Positions 13,901 through 28,900 of a stretch of DNA of 64,000 nucleotides are shown in pieces. The notes under the pieces were generated by a model. That model ran no database searches, was not told where the DNA came from, and worked only from the letters and a program-made list of their open reading frames with translations. The first letter of the stretch is position 1. Each line of letters starts with the position of its first letter. The stretch lies in assembly GCF_932526225.1 (NCBI RefSeq), contig NC_064042.1, positions 1,409,001-1,473,000 on the forward strand. Reading direction: 5' to 3'. The DNA is from Nematostella vectensis. Lineage: Eukaryota > Cnidaria > Anthozoa > Actiniaria > Edwardsiidae. The position numbers were made by a program, and so were the translations under genes.

Positions 13901-16900
13901 CAAAACACAAGCAGTAGCAAGGTGATCATTTGCCCTCCAACATTGAGGAAGGGGAGGGAAAGTGTCCCATTAGTTTTGTAAAATATTGTAGTAGGAAAAA
14001 TATTTTGCATCATCTGCAATCCCTTGGGTAATTCTAACGATTGAATATGTTTTGGAAAGTTATTTTTCTAATTTAATTTCTGCAAATTATGAAAAGGTAA
14101 ACAACAACAAAACAAAAAAGTTGACAGGTTGAAAGTCTCTTTAAAAATGTACATCAAGACTGGATTCTAAGCAAGCATAAAATATCTGACAAGTGATTAA
14201 AAAAACTACCTTAGCAGATGGGGAAAGAGTAAAGTGCCCAACGAAAACCCATGTCCAAATCTGCTTTCTCTAGTGTCTTATGGTCCGTCTCTGAAACATT
14301 TTCGCACTATTTCAAGTTTAAAAACAGAAACCTGAAGGCCATTTAAAAATCATAAGTGAGTGCTCACAGAACACTGAAAAGCTTTATAAAGTCAACTACA
14401 ATAATAAAAGAGCAAAGTAATACAAACAGAAGCCATACCAACCTTGTAGAAAAAATACTGGACCAATATGGCCGAGCGAATATAGTACCAATGACCATGC
14501 ACCAGTAGTACCCTCGCCAGGAAACGGAATCGCGAGATGGCATAGTCACTGGTCATGACTGCTTGGCGTCCCTCCTTCCCCATCACCCCGATACCAACAT
14601 GCGCTTCCTGGATCATGCCACAGTCGTTAGCACCATCGCCGATGGCCAAGGTGACCGGCTTTTCCTTGGACACCTTCACTAACTGGACAACCTGGTCATA
14701 ATAAGACTTTTCAGATATTGGTGTGGGCACAAAACATATCCAGACATTGGTGTGGTCATTATAAGACATATCCAGATATTGGTTCCAGCTTTACACATGG
14801 TAAAGGATGGTCAAATCTCTTTTGAATTATTACGGTACAATTTTTTACTCAAACCTTGATACTGCATCGAGTAAGTCAAGAACTTTTTTAGTTTTTAACA
14901 TTCAACCAAGTCTTATAATATAAAACTTGGTTGAAGTAGAATTTTTAATCTATTTTATTTCCCCAGCGCCCAAGTGCCCCTTTAAAAAGACAGAGTATAT
15001 TGCATCTATTTTAAACTTTGTGTAAAATAACATCTTTCTTCTTCAAGACTTTTGACAAAACAGTCAAAATACTTATATTAAAATAAATCTCTCCAATGTT
15101 GTTTTATTTTACAGAAGTTTGCTTTTACCAAAAGCTAAGGAAAACAGCAACGTTGCTCCGCATTGTTTTCATTTATACCAATATTGATTCCTTGCCCTAA
15201 CGCCAACAAGTACCTGAGCTTTCTGCAGAGGGGACATTCTACAGCATAAGACTGCCATACAGAATTTGCAGACCTCTATGAACAGCTCTGTAAACAACAC
15301 CAGCGGTAAAGCTATCAACTATAAAAGTATTTTAATGTATTTATGTTTTGGTTTAAATACGTTATGTTTGAAGATATCTCTACTCCTTCAGATACCATCA
15401 ATTTGCCAGTTTTTTAATTGAAAGAATTGGATTCTTTGTCAGCCTCTGTAATCCAGCAAAATACCAAGTTTGACAAAAAATCCATTTCCATCGCCTGATC
15501 TGAAACTGTTGTGGATCGTTTTGGGCCCGGTTGAATTTTTTCACTGGGTTCGTGGTAAGGAAAGCCCATATGTGTCTATATAGAGACCAACCTTTGTGTC
15601 CATTGAAAATATGTACCAGACTCATTCCATCAACGATCAGACCAAACAACTTGTCCGGCTGGCTCTGAACTCTATGAAAAAAGGGGGGAAAGGAGAGAGT
15701 AGTTTAATGAATTTTTATACCTTATACCATAATCAAAGTTATGAGCAATGAGTATGGTAAAAACAGATCATCAGCCAAACTAAGCATTAAAGTACAAGTA
15801 ACCAGTTTAGAACAGCGGTTCATTGTTTCTTACTTTTGTTTAAACTGGAGGAGTTCCTGCTCACATTCTCTTGGAGAAGATCTTCGCGTCACAAACATCA
15901 GGTCCATTCCATGCTGAAATGCGGGAAGACGTTTAGTATTTGAAAAAGCAAAGTAAAAATGCAAGAGATGGTCAATGTGCTACAAATGAGACTGAATTAA
16001 CTTGTCGGTATAAACACGGCCTGTTCAACGTAGTTCACACTCATAAGCACTGTCAGAAGACAGCAACTCCGGCCAATATCAATACAGATAATATACATGT
16101 GGCTCTTTCATGAGTCAAAAAAAGGTGCGATTAAAGATGAAGACCTTGGTTATCTGATTACCTTAAAGTGACCGCATGAGTGCACGAGTCAAATAAAGGT
16201 ACGATTAAAGATGAAGACCTTGGTTATCTGATTACCTAATGAAGACCTTGGTTATCTGATTACCTTAATGAAGACCCGGGTTATCTGATTACCTTAATGA
16301 AGACCTTGGTTATCTGATTACCTTAATGAAGACCTGGGTTATCTGATTACCTTAATGAAGACCTTGGTTATCTGATTATCTTAATGAAGACCTTGGTTAT
16401 CTGATTACCTTAATGAAGACCTTGGTTATCTGATTACCTTAATGAAGACCTGGGTTATCTGATTACCTTAATGAAGACCTTGGTTATCTGATTATCTTAA
16501 TGAAGACCTTGGTTATCTGATTACCTTAATGAAGACCTTGGTTATCTGATTACCTTAATGAAGACCTTGGTTATCTGATTACCTTAATGAAGACCTTGGT
16601 TATCTGATTACCTTAATGAAGACCTTGGTTATCTGATTACCTTAATGAAGACCTGGGTTATCTGATTACCTTAATGGAGACCTTGATTATCTGATTACCT
16701 TAATGAAGACCTTGGTTATCTGATTACCTTAATGAAGACCTGGGTTATCTGATTACCTTAATGAAGACCTTGGTTATCTGATTACCTTAACGAAGACCTG
16801 GGTTATCTGATTACATTAATGAAGACCTTGGTTATCTGATTACCTTAAAGTGACCGCACGAGTGGCTAATATTCACAGCTGTCTGTTCCTTGTCGCCGGT

Positions 16901-19900
16901 TAAAACCCAGACCTAAATGCAAATAACACCCTTGTTAGTTTATTAACAGCCTTGTTCAAACGGTGCAATATTACCCTCAAACGCCACCCAGAATCCCAAA
17001 AGGAATAGAAAAAATGGATGTGGTCAAAGGCAATTTTCAACCCTAAGAGATGGAAAATAGGGGTAGTCTATAGATTTTGTATGATAAGTGATAGCTGTTA
17101 AAACAAACAAGTCATCATTTCAGTTTTTTCACAACTGCTGTATGAATTTTTATCTACAAAACATCCACCTTAATCCCAGCTTCCCTCATGGCTTCTATGG
17201 TTTCTGGTACGCCTGCTTGTAGCCTGAAAAAAAAAACAGCATATAAATTATCAAATACGTGTTATAGCATAGGCTGACAAGAAAGGTGTTCCATGCTTAC
17301 TTGTCCTCAACAGCGGTGGCCCCGAGCAAGTGTAAATTACACTCGACCTCCTCGAAAACCTCTGCGAGCTAAAACACAAACACAACAACTATCAGCAGGG
17401 CCAAAGCAGGTGGGGCACTGGGGGCACATCCCCCCATTGTTTTCTTAATGTTCTTGTATTGTGCCCTCCCCCCCCCCAATAATTCGAGACCTGCTACGGC
17501 TATGATCAGTTACCTGAATAGTGTATTGGGTAGTGACTGCCGTTTCCCAAATTCTGTGAAATCTCGCCGACAATTTCCAAGTCCCCCCCCAACCACAATA
17601 TTTCATGAATATGAGCTTGGGTGTCCTGTGGTCTAGCGATATGATAACATAGTACCTGCTGCTCTCTGTCATTGATCGCTTGGCCAGCTTTCGTGAGCTA
17701 GGGATAACACATGGAGTGAATTAGATTTGATGGTGTTATTTGTAATACATATAGTCGATTGGTCGCACGCGGACCCACAAGCTCACAACAAGTCCGCATG
17801 CAATTATGTACGAAAGCAACAGTTTTTTTACAAACCTGAGAAAGGAATTTGAAACATATAGAAACATATATTGAAATGTATCTGTCTCGCTAGTTTTGCG
17901 TGCACTGATACGCAAGAGTCGACGCAAGACATAGTGTCCAAGTGATTTTACCCATGACCGGGCTTGTTCAGAGAATGTCCTTTGATCTACGTCTGAAAAT
18001 ACGACACCGAAAGGAGACTCTTAAATAACTTTATTTAAGATATTTGATTTAGATTAGAGTAGAGTAGATCAGTTGTTTGAATAAGCCGATGGGAAATGGA
18101 CGTAAAATGGCGGTGTGGTTGGCGTGATTAAGCATTAAAATGACTACCAATTAATAGTAAGAGTACAAAAGTAGAGTTTACCTTGGCGTCAACATCGCGA
18201 TATTCTTCAGGAGTGAACACGCGCTGAGCCACGGCAAGTGTACGGAGTCCTTGCTGCAAAGAAAACACGTTACATGGTCACGCGGATAATGCAGAGAGGG
18301 GATGTGATACAAAAAGACAACTATGGTCAGGAGAAGGAGTTGGGCGAAAATAAGTCCGAACTTATTTCAACAGTAGAAATATCATAAAAAAAAACAGCTA
18401 AAAGCATAGAGGAGGAAGATGAAGAGGAACAGAAAAAGTGTAGAAGAAGATATAAGTTAGGGAAAAAGGGAGAAAAGAAAAATTTAAGAAAAGAAGATGG
18501 GAGAGGAGGAGTTCGGAGGAAGAAGAAGCAGAAAACGAATAAGAGGGGTGTGTTGGAAGAACAGAATGTAGCAAGAAGAAGAAAAATTATAAGAAAAAAG
18601 GAAAGAGAGGAGAGAAGAGAAGAGCAGGCACATAGACACAGGGTGCAAAGGGAGTGCTCTCCCCTTGACCGTAAAAAAGTGGGTCCATCCACCTCGGCAT
18701 ATCCATCCACGTGGTCTGCCGTCACATCCTTGGGCCCAGACTCCAGTCTGTCAAGGATGGCGGTCTCGGCGCCTTTGGTCAACATTAAGTACTGACCTGA
18801 AACAGACAGGTTGTAATGTTAGAGAAGTCTAGCGTGCGCCATATGCAAAACAGCTTGGTGTACCTTCTGCAGTTTTCACAATCACACTCATTCTTTTCCG
18901 CGTCGAGTCGAATTCTAAGACATGAAGTAACGTGTACCTGAAACAAAGTGGGACTTAATGAATTGTATGAATTTGCAAAGTCAAACTCAATAGACAGAAA
19001 GTAACATGTAACTGAAACGATGAGGAAATTCCTGCGGTTATCAATATTATGTGAGCTCTCGCAGACAATTTCCAACAACTAAATCGCTTTGGCTTCTGTC
19101 GTTCAAAATCCTTGAAGTATTTTCATTGGCCAGCACTGAAATGGCTTCCTATCACGCACACCACCTCTCGGCAAGGCGCTGATCAATAAAAAGAACCGAA
19201 TGTAATTCTGTCAGTTTAAATGACAGAAGCCAGAAAGTGGTTCGCAGAATATTAAAAACCGCAGTAAATCAGACAATTCACTGGCTGCCAGACGGCTACA
19301 ATGATCACTAGGATTAACAAAACTTTATTTGTTTGTTTTGCGATGTTTTGAATTAAGTACATACTAACCTATGGCTGGTACCCTGCATTTGCACTTCCAT
19401 ATCTTCACCTACTTTGCCACGATAAACAATGCCAAACCTAAGAACAACACAGTATATTGGGATGAGTTAAGCAAATAAAAAAAAACAAATATGGGAGATG
19501 AGGGGAGATGCTATACCCACTCAGCTTTTCTCCGAACTCAATGACAATAATGCATATTCTTGTTTGTTTACTTTATGTAATAAATTTGTATGTAAGTTGC
19601 CTGTAACTTTGTTAACTTATATTATAATAGTTATAATTGAAAAGTTAACTTATATTATAATAGTTATAATTAAAAAATGGTTTACATGAAAATCAAAAGG
19701 CTCTATGAGCCAGCCCGAGATATATAAATAAAACACTTTGAAAATATTGAATGTATTTTTTAAACCGCAGATACTACATAAAAGTTTAGAATATGGAAAA
19801 TAATACATAAAACCTATAACATATACAATATAATTATATAAAATGGACATTTTGGTCTTAAAAGGTGTCAACTGTAGGTGCCCCACGTGGTTGAACCTTA

Positions 19901-22900
19901 CCTTACAGCTGCCTCGACCAGGGCTTTCTCATCCGGCGAAGAAGCCTACAAACAAATTTCAATACATTATTGAGTTATTCATACAGTACTAAATACGAAT
20001 TTATAAAATAGCTTGTAGGCAATACGTTGGTTTTACCATGTAGATATGTGTGCCAAAGGCTTTTTATTAACCGAGAAAAAGGTTTGTCTGCTGTATATAA
20101 AATGCAAATTACCTGGAGTTAATTTGCATTTAATTTAATTTAAAAAAATCTAAAAGCAAGTTCGTACATGGTATGGATATCTCGCCTTTGTTTTAAACTA
20201 GTGTGTACTGAAGCCTGTTAAAAATACAGAGGGATCATGCATAAGCCTGTAAAATATCTAAATAACTTAACAGAAGGAATCATATAGAGTAAGCCTCTGA
20301 AAATTTGTGAGGATTTAAGTTAAGCTACAATTCACCAACCAGAAACATACAGACATGGCTAGAAAAGCTACTGTTATACCTGGTAGTGAAATTCATAGAT
20401 GGATTCCTGGTCCGATGATTTCGAGGCTTGCACAGTATGACAAAGAGCTAGGGCCAGGTAGAAATCCAGAACGTCTTGCTACAAATAACAAGGTCATGAT
20501 TACAGACGTGACAAAGAGATAGGGCCAGGTAGAAATCCAGAACGTCTTGCTACAAATAACGTCAGGATTACAGGAGTGGCAAATAGCTAGGGCCAGGTAG
20601 AAATCCAGAACGTCTTGCTACAAATAACAATGTCAGGATTACAAAAGTGCAGGGGAAATAATAAACACATAAACACACTGCTACCTTGATCCTGCTTTTT
20701 TGTCGAAATTGTCATGATTTATTTGAATAGTGCATACATATCTGACCTAGGCACTTACCAATGCGCTAGGCATTAGTGTGATGGGTTGAATGACCAAGAC
20801 TTACCAACACGCTAGGATGAGTATGGTGCCAGATTGACTGGCCCAGACTTACCAACACGCTAGGATGAGTATGGTACCAGATTGACTGGCCCAGACTTAC
20901 CAACACGCTAGGATGAGTATGGTGCCAGATTGACTGGCCCAGACTTACAGACACGCAAGATGAGTATGGTGCCAGATTGACTGGCCCAGACTTACAGACA
21001 TGCTAGGATGAGTATGGTGCCAGATTGACTGGCCCAGACTTACAGACACGCAAGATGAGTATGGTACCAGATTGACTGGCCCAGACTTACAGACACACTA
21101 GGATGAGTATGGTGCCAGATTGACTGACCCAGACTTACCGATGCACTAGGCATGAGAATGCTGGCAGGCTGCCCCGGGCCATCGACACACAGCTCCATCT
21201 CGTTTTCCTATAATAATACAATTGTCATCTTAAAAAAGAGTATATTATTATAATAGCAAATAATGAAGCATAAGATAATAAAGCAAAGAAGAGATAAGGT
21301 GTAACTCTATATACCTTGTACTTTTTGCCATTGATAGAGCATTCCTTGAACTGCATGTCATTCTCAGTCAAGGTGCCAGTTTTATCAGTAAACACATACT
21401 CCACCTGAAAGGGCCAGGCCAACACTTTATTCTTCTAAATTATACCAGGTATAAGTCAGGCAAAGCTTACGAGCCCTACTCTAATAAAAATTAGAGGATG
21501 AAATTTTGAAATGATCATCTAAAAAAGTTTTTACTACCATTTCCCAAATTCAATCGATCGGACATATCACAATAACTTCTCAAAATTAGCCGATGAAAAT
21601 GTATGCATTATCATTTATTTGATACTTTGCCAGTAGGATGACTGAATGGTGTCTGACATGGATGCAGCCACTGAAAAAGCCTGCCCTTTTAAAAGCGTAT
21701 TCACCTGCCCCAGTTCTTCATTCAGGTCAGAGGTGTTGGCAATTGCTGGTTCGTCTGTGTCTGGGTTATACATTTTTACATCCCAAGCAAAGAACAAAGC
21801 ACCAATGAACTTCTGCAGCTCTATGAGATAGTTAAAACATATATTACAAAGGAGTATAAATAATTGCATGACAAGGAGCCATTTCATACTATCTAAATCA
21901 ACCACTATGATAAGTATATAAAAAGGGTAAAAAGACGATGCTCCATAAATGATACTGTTCCTATCACTAGAGGAACGTTAGAGAAGATGGTTAAAGATGC
22001 CAATTACCTTAGCAAGATTATAATGGTTATAAAAATTATATCGTCACTTACCGACTGTCACGTACAGCGATATGGGTATGACATAGTTGTACAGAATCAA
22101 GAAAACAAGGAAGTCTTCTATGACTCCTTTAAACTGTGAATGCAATAAAATCATTAATGGGTTAGAATAAGTAAAATTATGGTAGTTTAATGGCATGTGA
22201 GGTGTGACAAAGCTACAACCCTGCTTTGATACTCTTGAGTATTTCAGCTATCCCTTTCCAGAAAACATATATTTCTAAATCATTATCAAAATGCTTGGAC
22301 AACTTGTGCTCAACATCCTTGGGCTTGGTGAACTTTAAAAAATGCACATATCAATTTAGCCAAAAGAAAGCATAGATAAACTTTCAAATTCTAAAAGGGA
22401 ATTGAATTTGGTTGGAATTTGAAATTTTTACTGGCCGCGCTAAAGGAGATTGAATCGAGTAAATAATTTTTGGCTGGAAAATCTAAAACAAAAAATATTG
22501 GTGAAGTGTTTTCTATTGCAATGCTACCCACAATGAAGCGAAGAATAATTTGAAGCATCGAATTATATGCAAAAAAAAATTTTTTTTGTAGGTTTCAGCT
22601 ATTAAAAAAACAGCAAAAACAGCACACGCTTGTGAGAATGTTGTCATTCTTGATTGCAATTGCAGCACGGGTGCACAATGCAAAAACAATTCATAGACTA
22701 GAGAATATCTGCTAAATTTTGCAGATTAGTTTCCTGAAGTTAAATAATCATTTGACTACCAGATTGAGATATAAAGACGGCGGTAAAACCACATAACGAT
22801 CTTTAGCAATAACTTAGAAGTATGAAGACGGGAACCAGTTAAGCGTGCCCATATATTTTCTGACATAATTTGATTGACATCTCGATCTACATCACAAATG

Positions 22901-25900
22901 ACTGGACTCAGCCCTTTCAATTCACTGAATTTTTTCCGAAGGTTGACCAAAATACCTCAATATTACAGATTTGAGTAATTCGCACGAACCCGCGTTTTAT
23001 AGGGTCCATATCAACCACATAACATTTGAAAGATGAAAATATAAAGAATTAAAGACCAAATCTATCAACTCTGTAAGGTTATATGGACTTTAAAAGTAAA
23101 CTTGGATGACAGATTCTCAGTGGAACACAAGCCCAAGAGTAACAAAGTGAAACAGCTTGAATTTCTTGCACTTGTATTTGGCAGAATCTCATTGTTGTGC
23201 TTGAATTTGTGCTTGCTCTTGCGTCCTAGTGAGAACAAACCTTAAAAACATAAACTTAGGGCCATGAAATAGATTTCAAATGATATTTACCGTGACAGAT
23301 GCTATGCCAGAGTCATTAGCATAAGGAGCCTTTCCAGGCACTGTACTCTCCTTCCAGTATTTGAGACCGGTGCAAATAGCACCTTGGAGTACCAGTACTA
23401 GCAGAAACACTATCAGGAACGTGTTCATAGTCCTAGAAAAATAAATGATCGAACACATGCTTTTATTAGTAAAGATAAGGGGAAATAGGAATGAAATGGG
23501 AATGGAGGGTGAAGACTCAATCCTGCAATGCAGGCTTAGGCTAAATAGCTGTGAGTTCACAATTACATGGCAGGTGCGATGCTTGTTCCATATCATAATA
23601 GCTATGACTGCGCACCCCACCTCAGCCAATTCTGAGAACACGCCTGCATGGAGTCTTATTTGGACTGTTATTTAAGACTGTGCTGCCATAGCAGTGTTCA
23701 TTTTTCAATGTCCCTTTGAATATAGATACTGACGACAGATTCTACCTTAAGACAATGTAGAGAAACAGCTAAAGCACTTACTTCTCAACTGTAGAAAACT
23801 TGTGCGGGGCCTCTGCTTGATTTAGAGCCATCTGGTGAAGAAAGACAGGGATCAGAAGAGGATTTAATCTACCTCAGTATGTCAGGTATAAGCCAAGACT
23901 ATAAGAAGGAGGTTGCTGAGTGTTGACTAGCCTCACCCCACTACCTGACGTCAATGAGGTGGAAAGTAAACAGAATATATTTGTTGGTCCCCTATATTGG
24001 AAATAATCCCCTCAGACCAGCTTACGTGTAAAACATTTTACCAGCAACAGTGTTGTGGCTGACTAAATCAAGTGAAATGCATGTGCCGAATATTGTAAAT
24101 AAGTACTGTCACAGAGGGTGGCCACTGCCAGGGAGTTAACTTTGTCCCAAACATTTCATTTACCTCCCTTTGATTCAGGTTAGGGTTGTGCAGCTTAAAA
24201 GATGGACCCTCTGCTCTAGTTTGCTTATCAAAGAAGACTGGGAACACAGAAGAAACAACTCGAACCCAAACCTGAATTTAATCTTCCCAGGTCAGAGTCA
24301 GGATTCAAACCTGGGCCACAGCAGTGAGATGGCTACACATTGATACACTACATAGGCTACCTGTGCTTCCAGTGGACACTTTAATACTAAACAGTGTATC
24401 AGCTCAATCTAGTACTATGTAATTGTTAAGCGGCCAACAAGACTATAGAGGCATTATGGTGGGTACCAACCTTTGTCTCCTTGCCAGTGTAAACAGCAAC
24501 ACCTGATAAAATACCAGAATTACCATTAAAATATACCCTACAGTATTTTTACTGTCACATTTTAAAATAAAATGTGAATGCCTCTCACTCACCAAACACA
24601 TGGTCTGAATTTTTCAATCTAGCACCTCGAAGAAGAAGGTTTTGTGGACCAAGAGACCTAACAAGCAGACAATAACAAGCCTTAATAACAAGCCTTAATA
24701 ACAAGCCTCAATAACAAGCCTTAATAAGAAGCCTCAATAACAAGCCTTAATAACAAGCCTCAATAACAAGCCTTAATAGCAAGACTTAATAACAAGCCTT
24801 AATAACAAGCCTTAATAACAAGCCTCAATAACAAGCCTTAATAACAAGCCTCAATAACAAGCCTTAATAACAAGCCTCAATAACAAGCCTTAATAACAAG
24901 CCTCAATAACAAGCCTTAATAGCAAGACTTAATAACAAGCCTTAATAACAAGCCTTAATAATAAGCCTTAATGCTTCGGTACAAATCCAACATACACATT
25001 AATGCCACACTTACGTGATTTCATTCTCCCCATTGGCATTAAAGATAATGCGCCCAGAATACCTAAAATTAAACAAACAAAACGCTCTAGTTGACAACAT
25101 TGTCATGTGACATGCACTGCACCAATCAACAGCACAGCACAGAACAGCACAGCTGCCTAGCTAGGGGGAGGGGGCATGGGTCAAATGCACCCTTCCTCGA
25201 CCGCCAAGAAGTGGTAACTTCTTATTAAAGAGTAGAAAATCAGACTTTTCCCATATAATAGCTATGTTTTGCAGGCCCCTTCCACCTTCATCGGATTCTG
25301 GCTGTGTGGCTGTGGTAGCCGGTAAGGGAGGTGAAAGAGCTGGTTACCCATAAAGGTCCACATGTGGGTGCTAACACTCTAATTAAAAAATCAGACTTTT
25401 CCCATATAATAGCTATGTTTTGCAGACCCCTTCCACCATCATCGGATTCTAGCTATATGGCTGTGGTAGCCGGTAAAGGAGGTGAAAGAGCTGGTTACCC
25501 ATAAAGGTCCACATGTGGGTGCTAACACTCTAATTAAAAAATCAGACTTTTCCCATATAATAGCAATGTGTGCAGACCCCTTCCACCATCATCGGATTCT
25601 AGCTATATGGCTGTGGTAGCCGGTAAAGGAGGTGAAAGAGCTGATTACCCATAAAGGTCCACATGTGGGTGCTAACACTCTAATTAAAAAATCAGACTTT
25701 TCCCATATAATAGCAATGTGTGCAGACCCCTTCCACCATCATCGGATTCTAGCTATATGGCTGTGGTAGCCGGTAAAGGAGGTGAAAGAGCTGGTTACCC
25801 ATAAAGGTCCACATGTGGGTGCTAACACTCTAATTAAAAAATCAGACTTTTCCCATATAATAGCTATGTTTTGCAGACCCCTTCCACCATCATCGGATTT

Positions 25901-28900
25901 TGGCTGTATGGCTGTGGTAGCCGGTAAAGGAGGTGAAAGAGCTGGTTACCCATAAAGGTCCACATGTGGGTGCTAACACTCTAATTAAAAAATCAGACTT
26001 TTCCCATATAATAGCTATGTTTTGCAGACCCCTTCCACCATCATCGGATTCTGGCTGTATGGCTGTGGTAGCCGGTAAAGGAGGTGAAAGAGCTGGTTAC
26101 CCATAAAGGTCCACATGTGGGTGCTAACACTCTAATTAAAAAATCAGACTTTTCCCATATAATAGCTATGTTTTGCAGACCCCTTCCACCATCATCGGAT
26201 TCTGGCTGTATGGCTGTGGTAGCCGGTAAAGGAGGTGAAAGAGCTGGTTACCCATAAAGGTCCACATGTGGGTGCTAACACTCTAATTAAAAAATCAGAC
26301 TTTTCCCATATAATAGCTATGTTTTGCAGACCCCTTCCACCATCATCGGATTCTGGCTGTATGGCTGTGGTAGCCGGTAAAGGAGGTGAAAGAGCTGGTT
26401 ACCCATAAAGGTCCACATGTGGGTGCTAACACTCTAATTAAAAAATCAGACTTTTCCCATATAATAGCTATGTTTTGCAGACCCCTTCCACCATCATCGG
26501 ATTCTGGCTGTATGGCTGTGGTAGCCGGTAAAGGAGGTGAAAGAGCTGATTACCCATAAAGGTCCACATGTGGGTGCTGGCACTCTATCGTAGCTTGCAA
26601 TGAGCTGAGCTTCTCAGGTGAATGAAGAAAAGCAGTCCTGGATACAGCACTTCGCACCTGGGAACACATCCTATTACTCCCCATATACAAGACACACTAT
26701 AATGATCTAAAAATCAGGGTTTATCTGGAAAATGGAACTGTGCCTTACAAATGGAAGATTGCTTAACATAATTTGCAAACATAACGCAGTTTGTAGCACA
26801 ACCATTTGTTTTGTACTTGTACACAAAATATAATACCAAAATTTGTAAAACTCTTACTCAAAAAGTTGGTGTTTCAAAGCTGAGCCTTGGAAGTCTAGGT
26901 GCATCTCATAGTGTCTGCTGAACTCTAAAATTGATGCCAATGGCAAATGATAAAAGTACCTTAAGGTTAGTTTCACCATCCAGGTTAGCAGTTGTGATGT
27001 GACATTTTCCTTCAGGGTCATCTGAGGCCAAGACAACAAGATCACACGGAAACTCCTCGTTATCCTTGACTCGTACGATGTCACCAACCTAGAAAAGTAA
27101 CACAGGCGAAGATGCATAAAGACAATCAAGTAAAGGGAAAAACAGCATTTAGTTCATGATGACATGTTTTTAAGGCATGAAGCAGAATGCATTACCTTGA
27201 TATCCTTTGACTGGATATCCTTGACAATGCCGTCAAACACAACTCCACATGGCCTGCTGTTTACTTCCTTATCAACCTTGTGTCTAAGATAGTCTTCATA
27301 GCCCTGCAAGAGAACATCCCAAGAAATATTCAAGATGTGATGCTATGGGAAAAAGTTGGAAATTGACTATATTATGGAGAGGGGAGAACAGGGCTGGGAA
27401 ATACAGTTCTAATACAATTGACAAAAGGAAAATAGTGAAATCTGTGCATACAGTAGAAGTACAGATAAAAGACAAGAAACAAGCAGGGAACATAAAAACT
27501 ACGTTTTTTAGACAAAAAAGGGGGAATGTAAAAATGTAGGATACAGTACTATTAGGCAGCACTCTATAGCCTATGGCAGTACTCTAGACCCTATGGCAGT
27601 ACTCTAGAGCCTATGGCAGTACTCTAGACCCTATGGCAGTACTCTAGACCCTATGGCAGTACTCTAGAGCCTATGGCAGTACTCTAGACCCTATGGCAGT
27701 ACTCTAGACCCTATGGCAGTACTCTAGACCCTATGGCAGTACTCTAGAGCCTATGGCAGTACTCTAGACCCTATGGAAGTACTCTAGACCCTATGGCAGT
27801 ACTCTAGAGCCTATGGCAGTACTCTAGACCCTATGGCAGTACTCTAGACCCTATGGCAGTACTCTAGACCCTATGGCAGTACTCTAGACCCTATGGCAGT
27901 ATTCTAGACCCTATGGCAGTACTCTAGACTCTATGGCAGTACTCTAGACCCTATGCCAGTACTCTAGACCCTATGGCAGTACTCTAGACTCTATGGCAGT
28001 ACTCTAGACCCTATGGCAGTACTCTAGACCCTATGGCAGTACTCTAGACCCTATGGCAGTACTCTAGACCCTATGGCAGTACTCTAGAGCCTATGGCACT
28101 ACTCTAGACCCTATGGCAGTACTCTAGACCCTATGGCAGTACTCTAGACCCTATGGCAGTACTCTAGACTCTATGGCAGTACTCTAGACCCTATGGCAGT
28201 ACTCTAGACCCTATGGCAGTACTCTAGACCCTATGGCAGTACTCTAGACCCTATGGCAGTACTCTAGACCCTATGGCAGTACTCTAGACCCTATGGCAGT
28301 ACTCTAGACCCTATGGAAGTACTCTAGACCCTATGGAAGTACTCTAGACCCTATGGCAGTACTCTAGAGCCTATGGCAGTACTCTAGACCCTATGGCAGT
28401 ACTCTAGACCCTATGGCAGTACTCTAGACCCTATGCCAGTACTCTAGACCCTGTGCCAGTACTCTAGACCCTATGGCAGTACTCTAGACTCTATGGCAGT
28501 ACTCTAGACCCTATGGCAGTACTCTAGACCCTATGGCAGTACTCTAGATCCTATGGCAGTACTCTAGACCCTATGGCAGTACTCTAGACCCTATGCCAGT
28601 ACTCTAGACCCTATGCCAGTACTCTAGACCCTATGGCAGTACTCTAGACTCTATGGCAGTATTCTAGACCCTATGGCAGTACTCTAGACCCTATGGCAGT
28701 ACTCTAGACCCTATGGCAGTACTCTAGACCCTATGGCAGTACTCTAGACCCTATGGCAGTACTCTAGACCCTATGGCAGTACTCTAGACTCTATGGCAGT
28801 ACTCTAGACTCTATGGCAGTACTCTAGACTCTATGGCAGTACTCTAGACCCTATGGCAGTACTCTAGACCCTATGCCAGTACTCTAGACCCTATGGCAGT

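Noticed and set aside
14392-14769. A separate ORF starting at 14769 as a short flippase protein
   Set aside because: It is exon 30 of the P4-ATPase (14691-14443) with intron sequence read through on both sides.
22756-22950. 64-residue minus-strand frame in intron 12
   Set aside because: No match to the expected P4-ATPase sequence and not needed: exons 12 and 13 join in phase without it.
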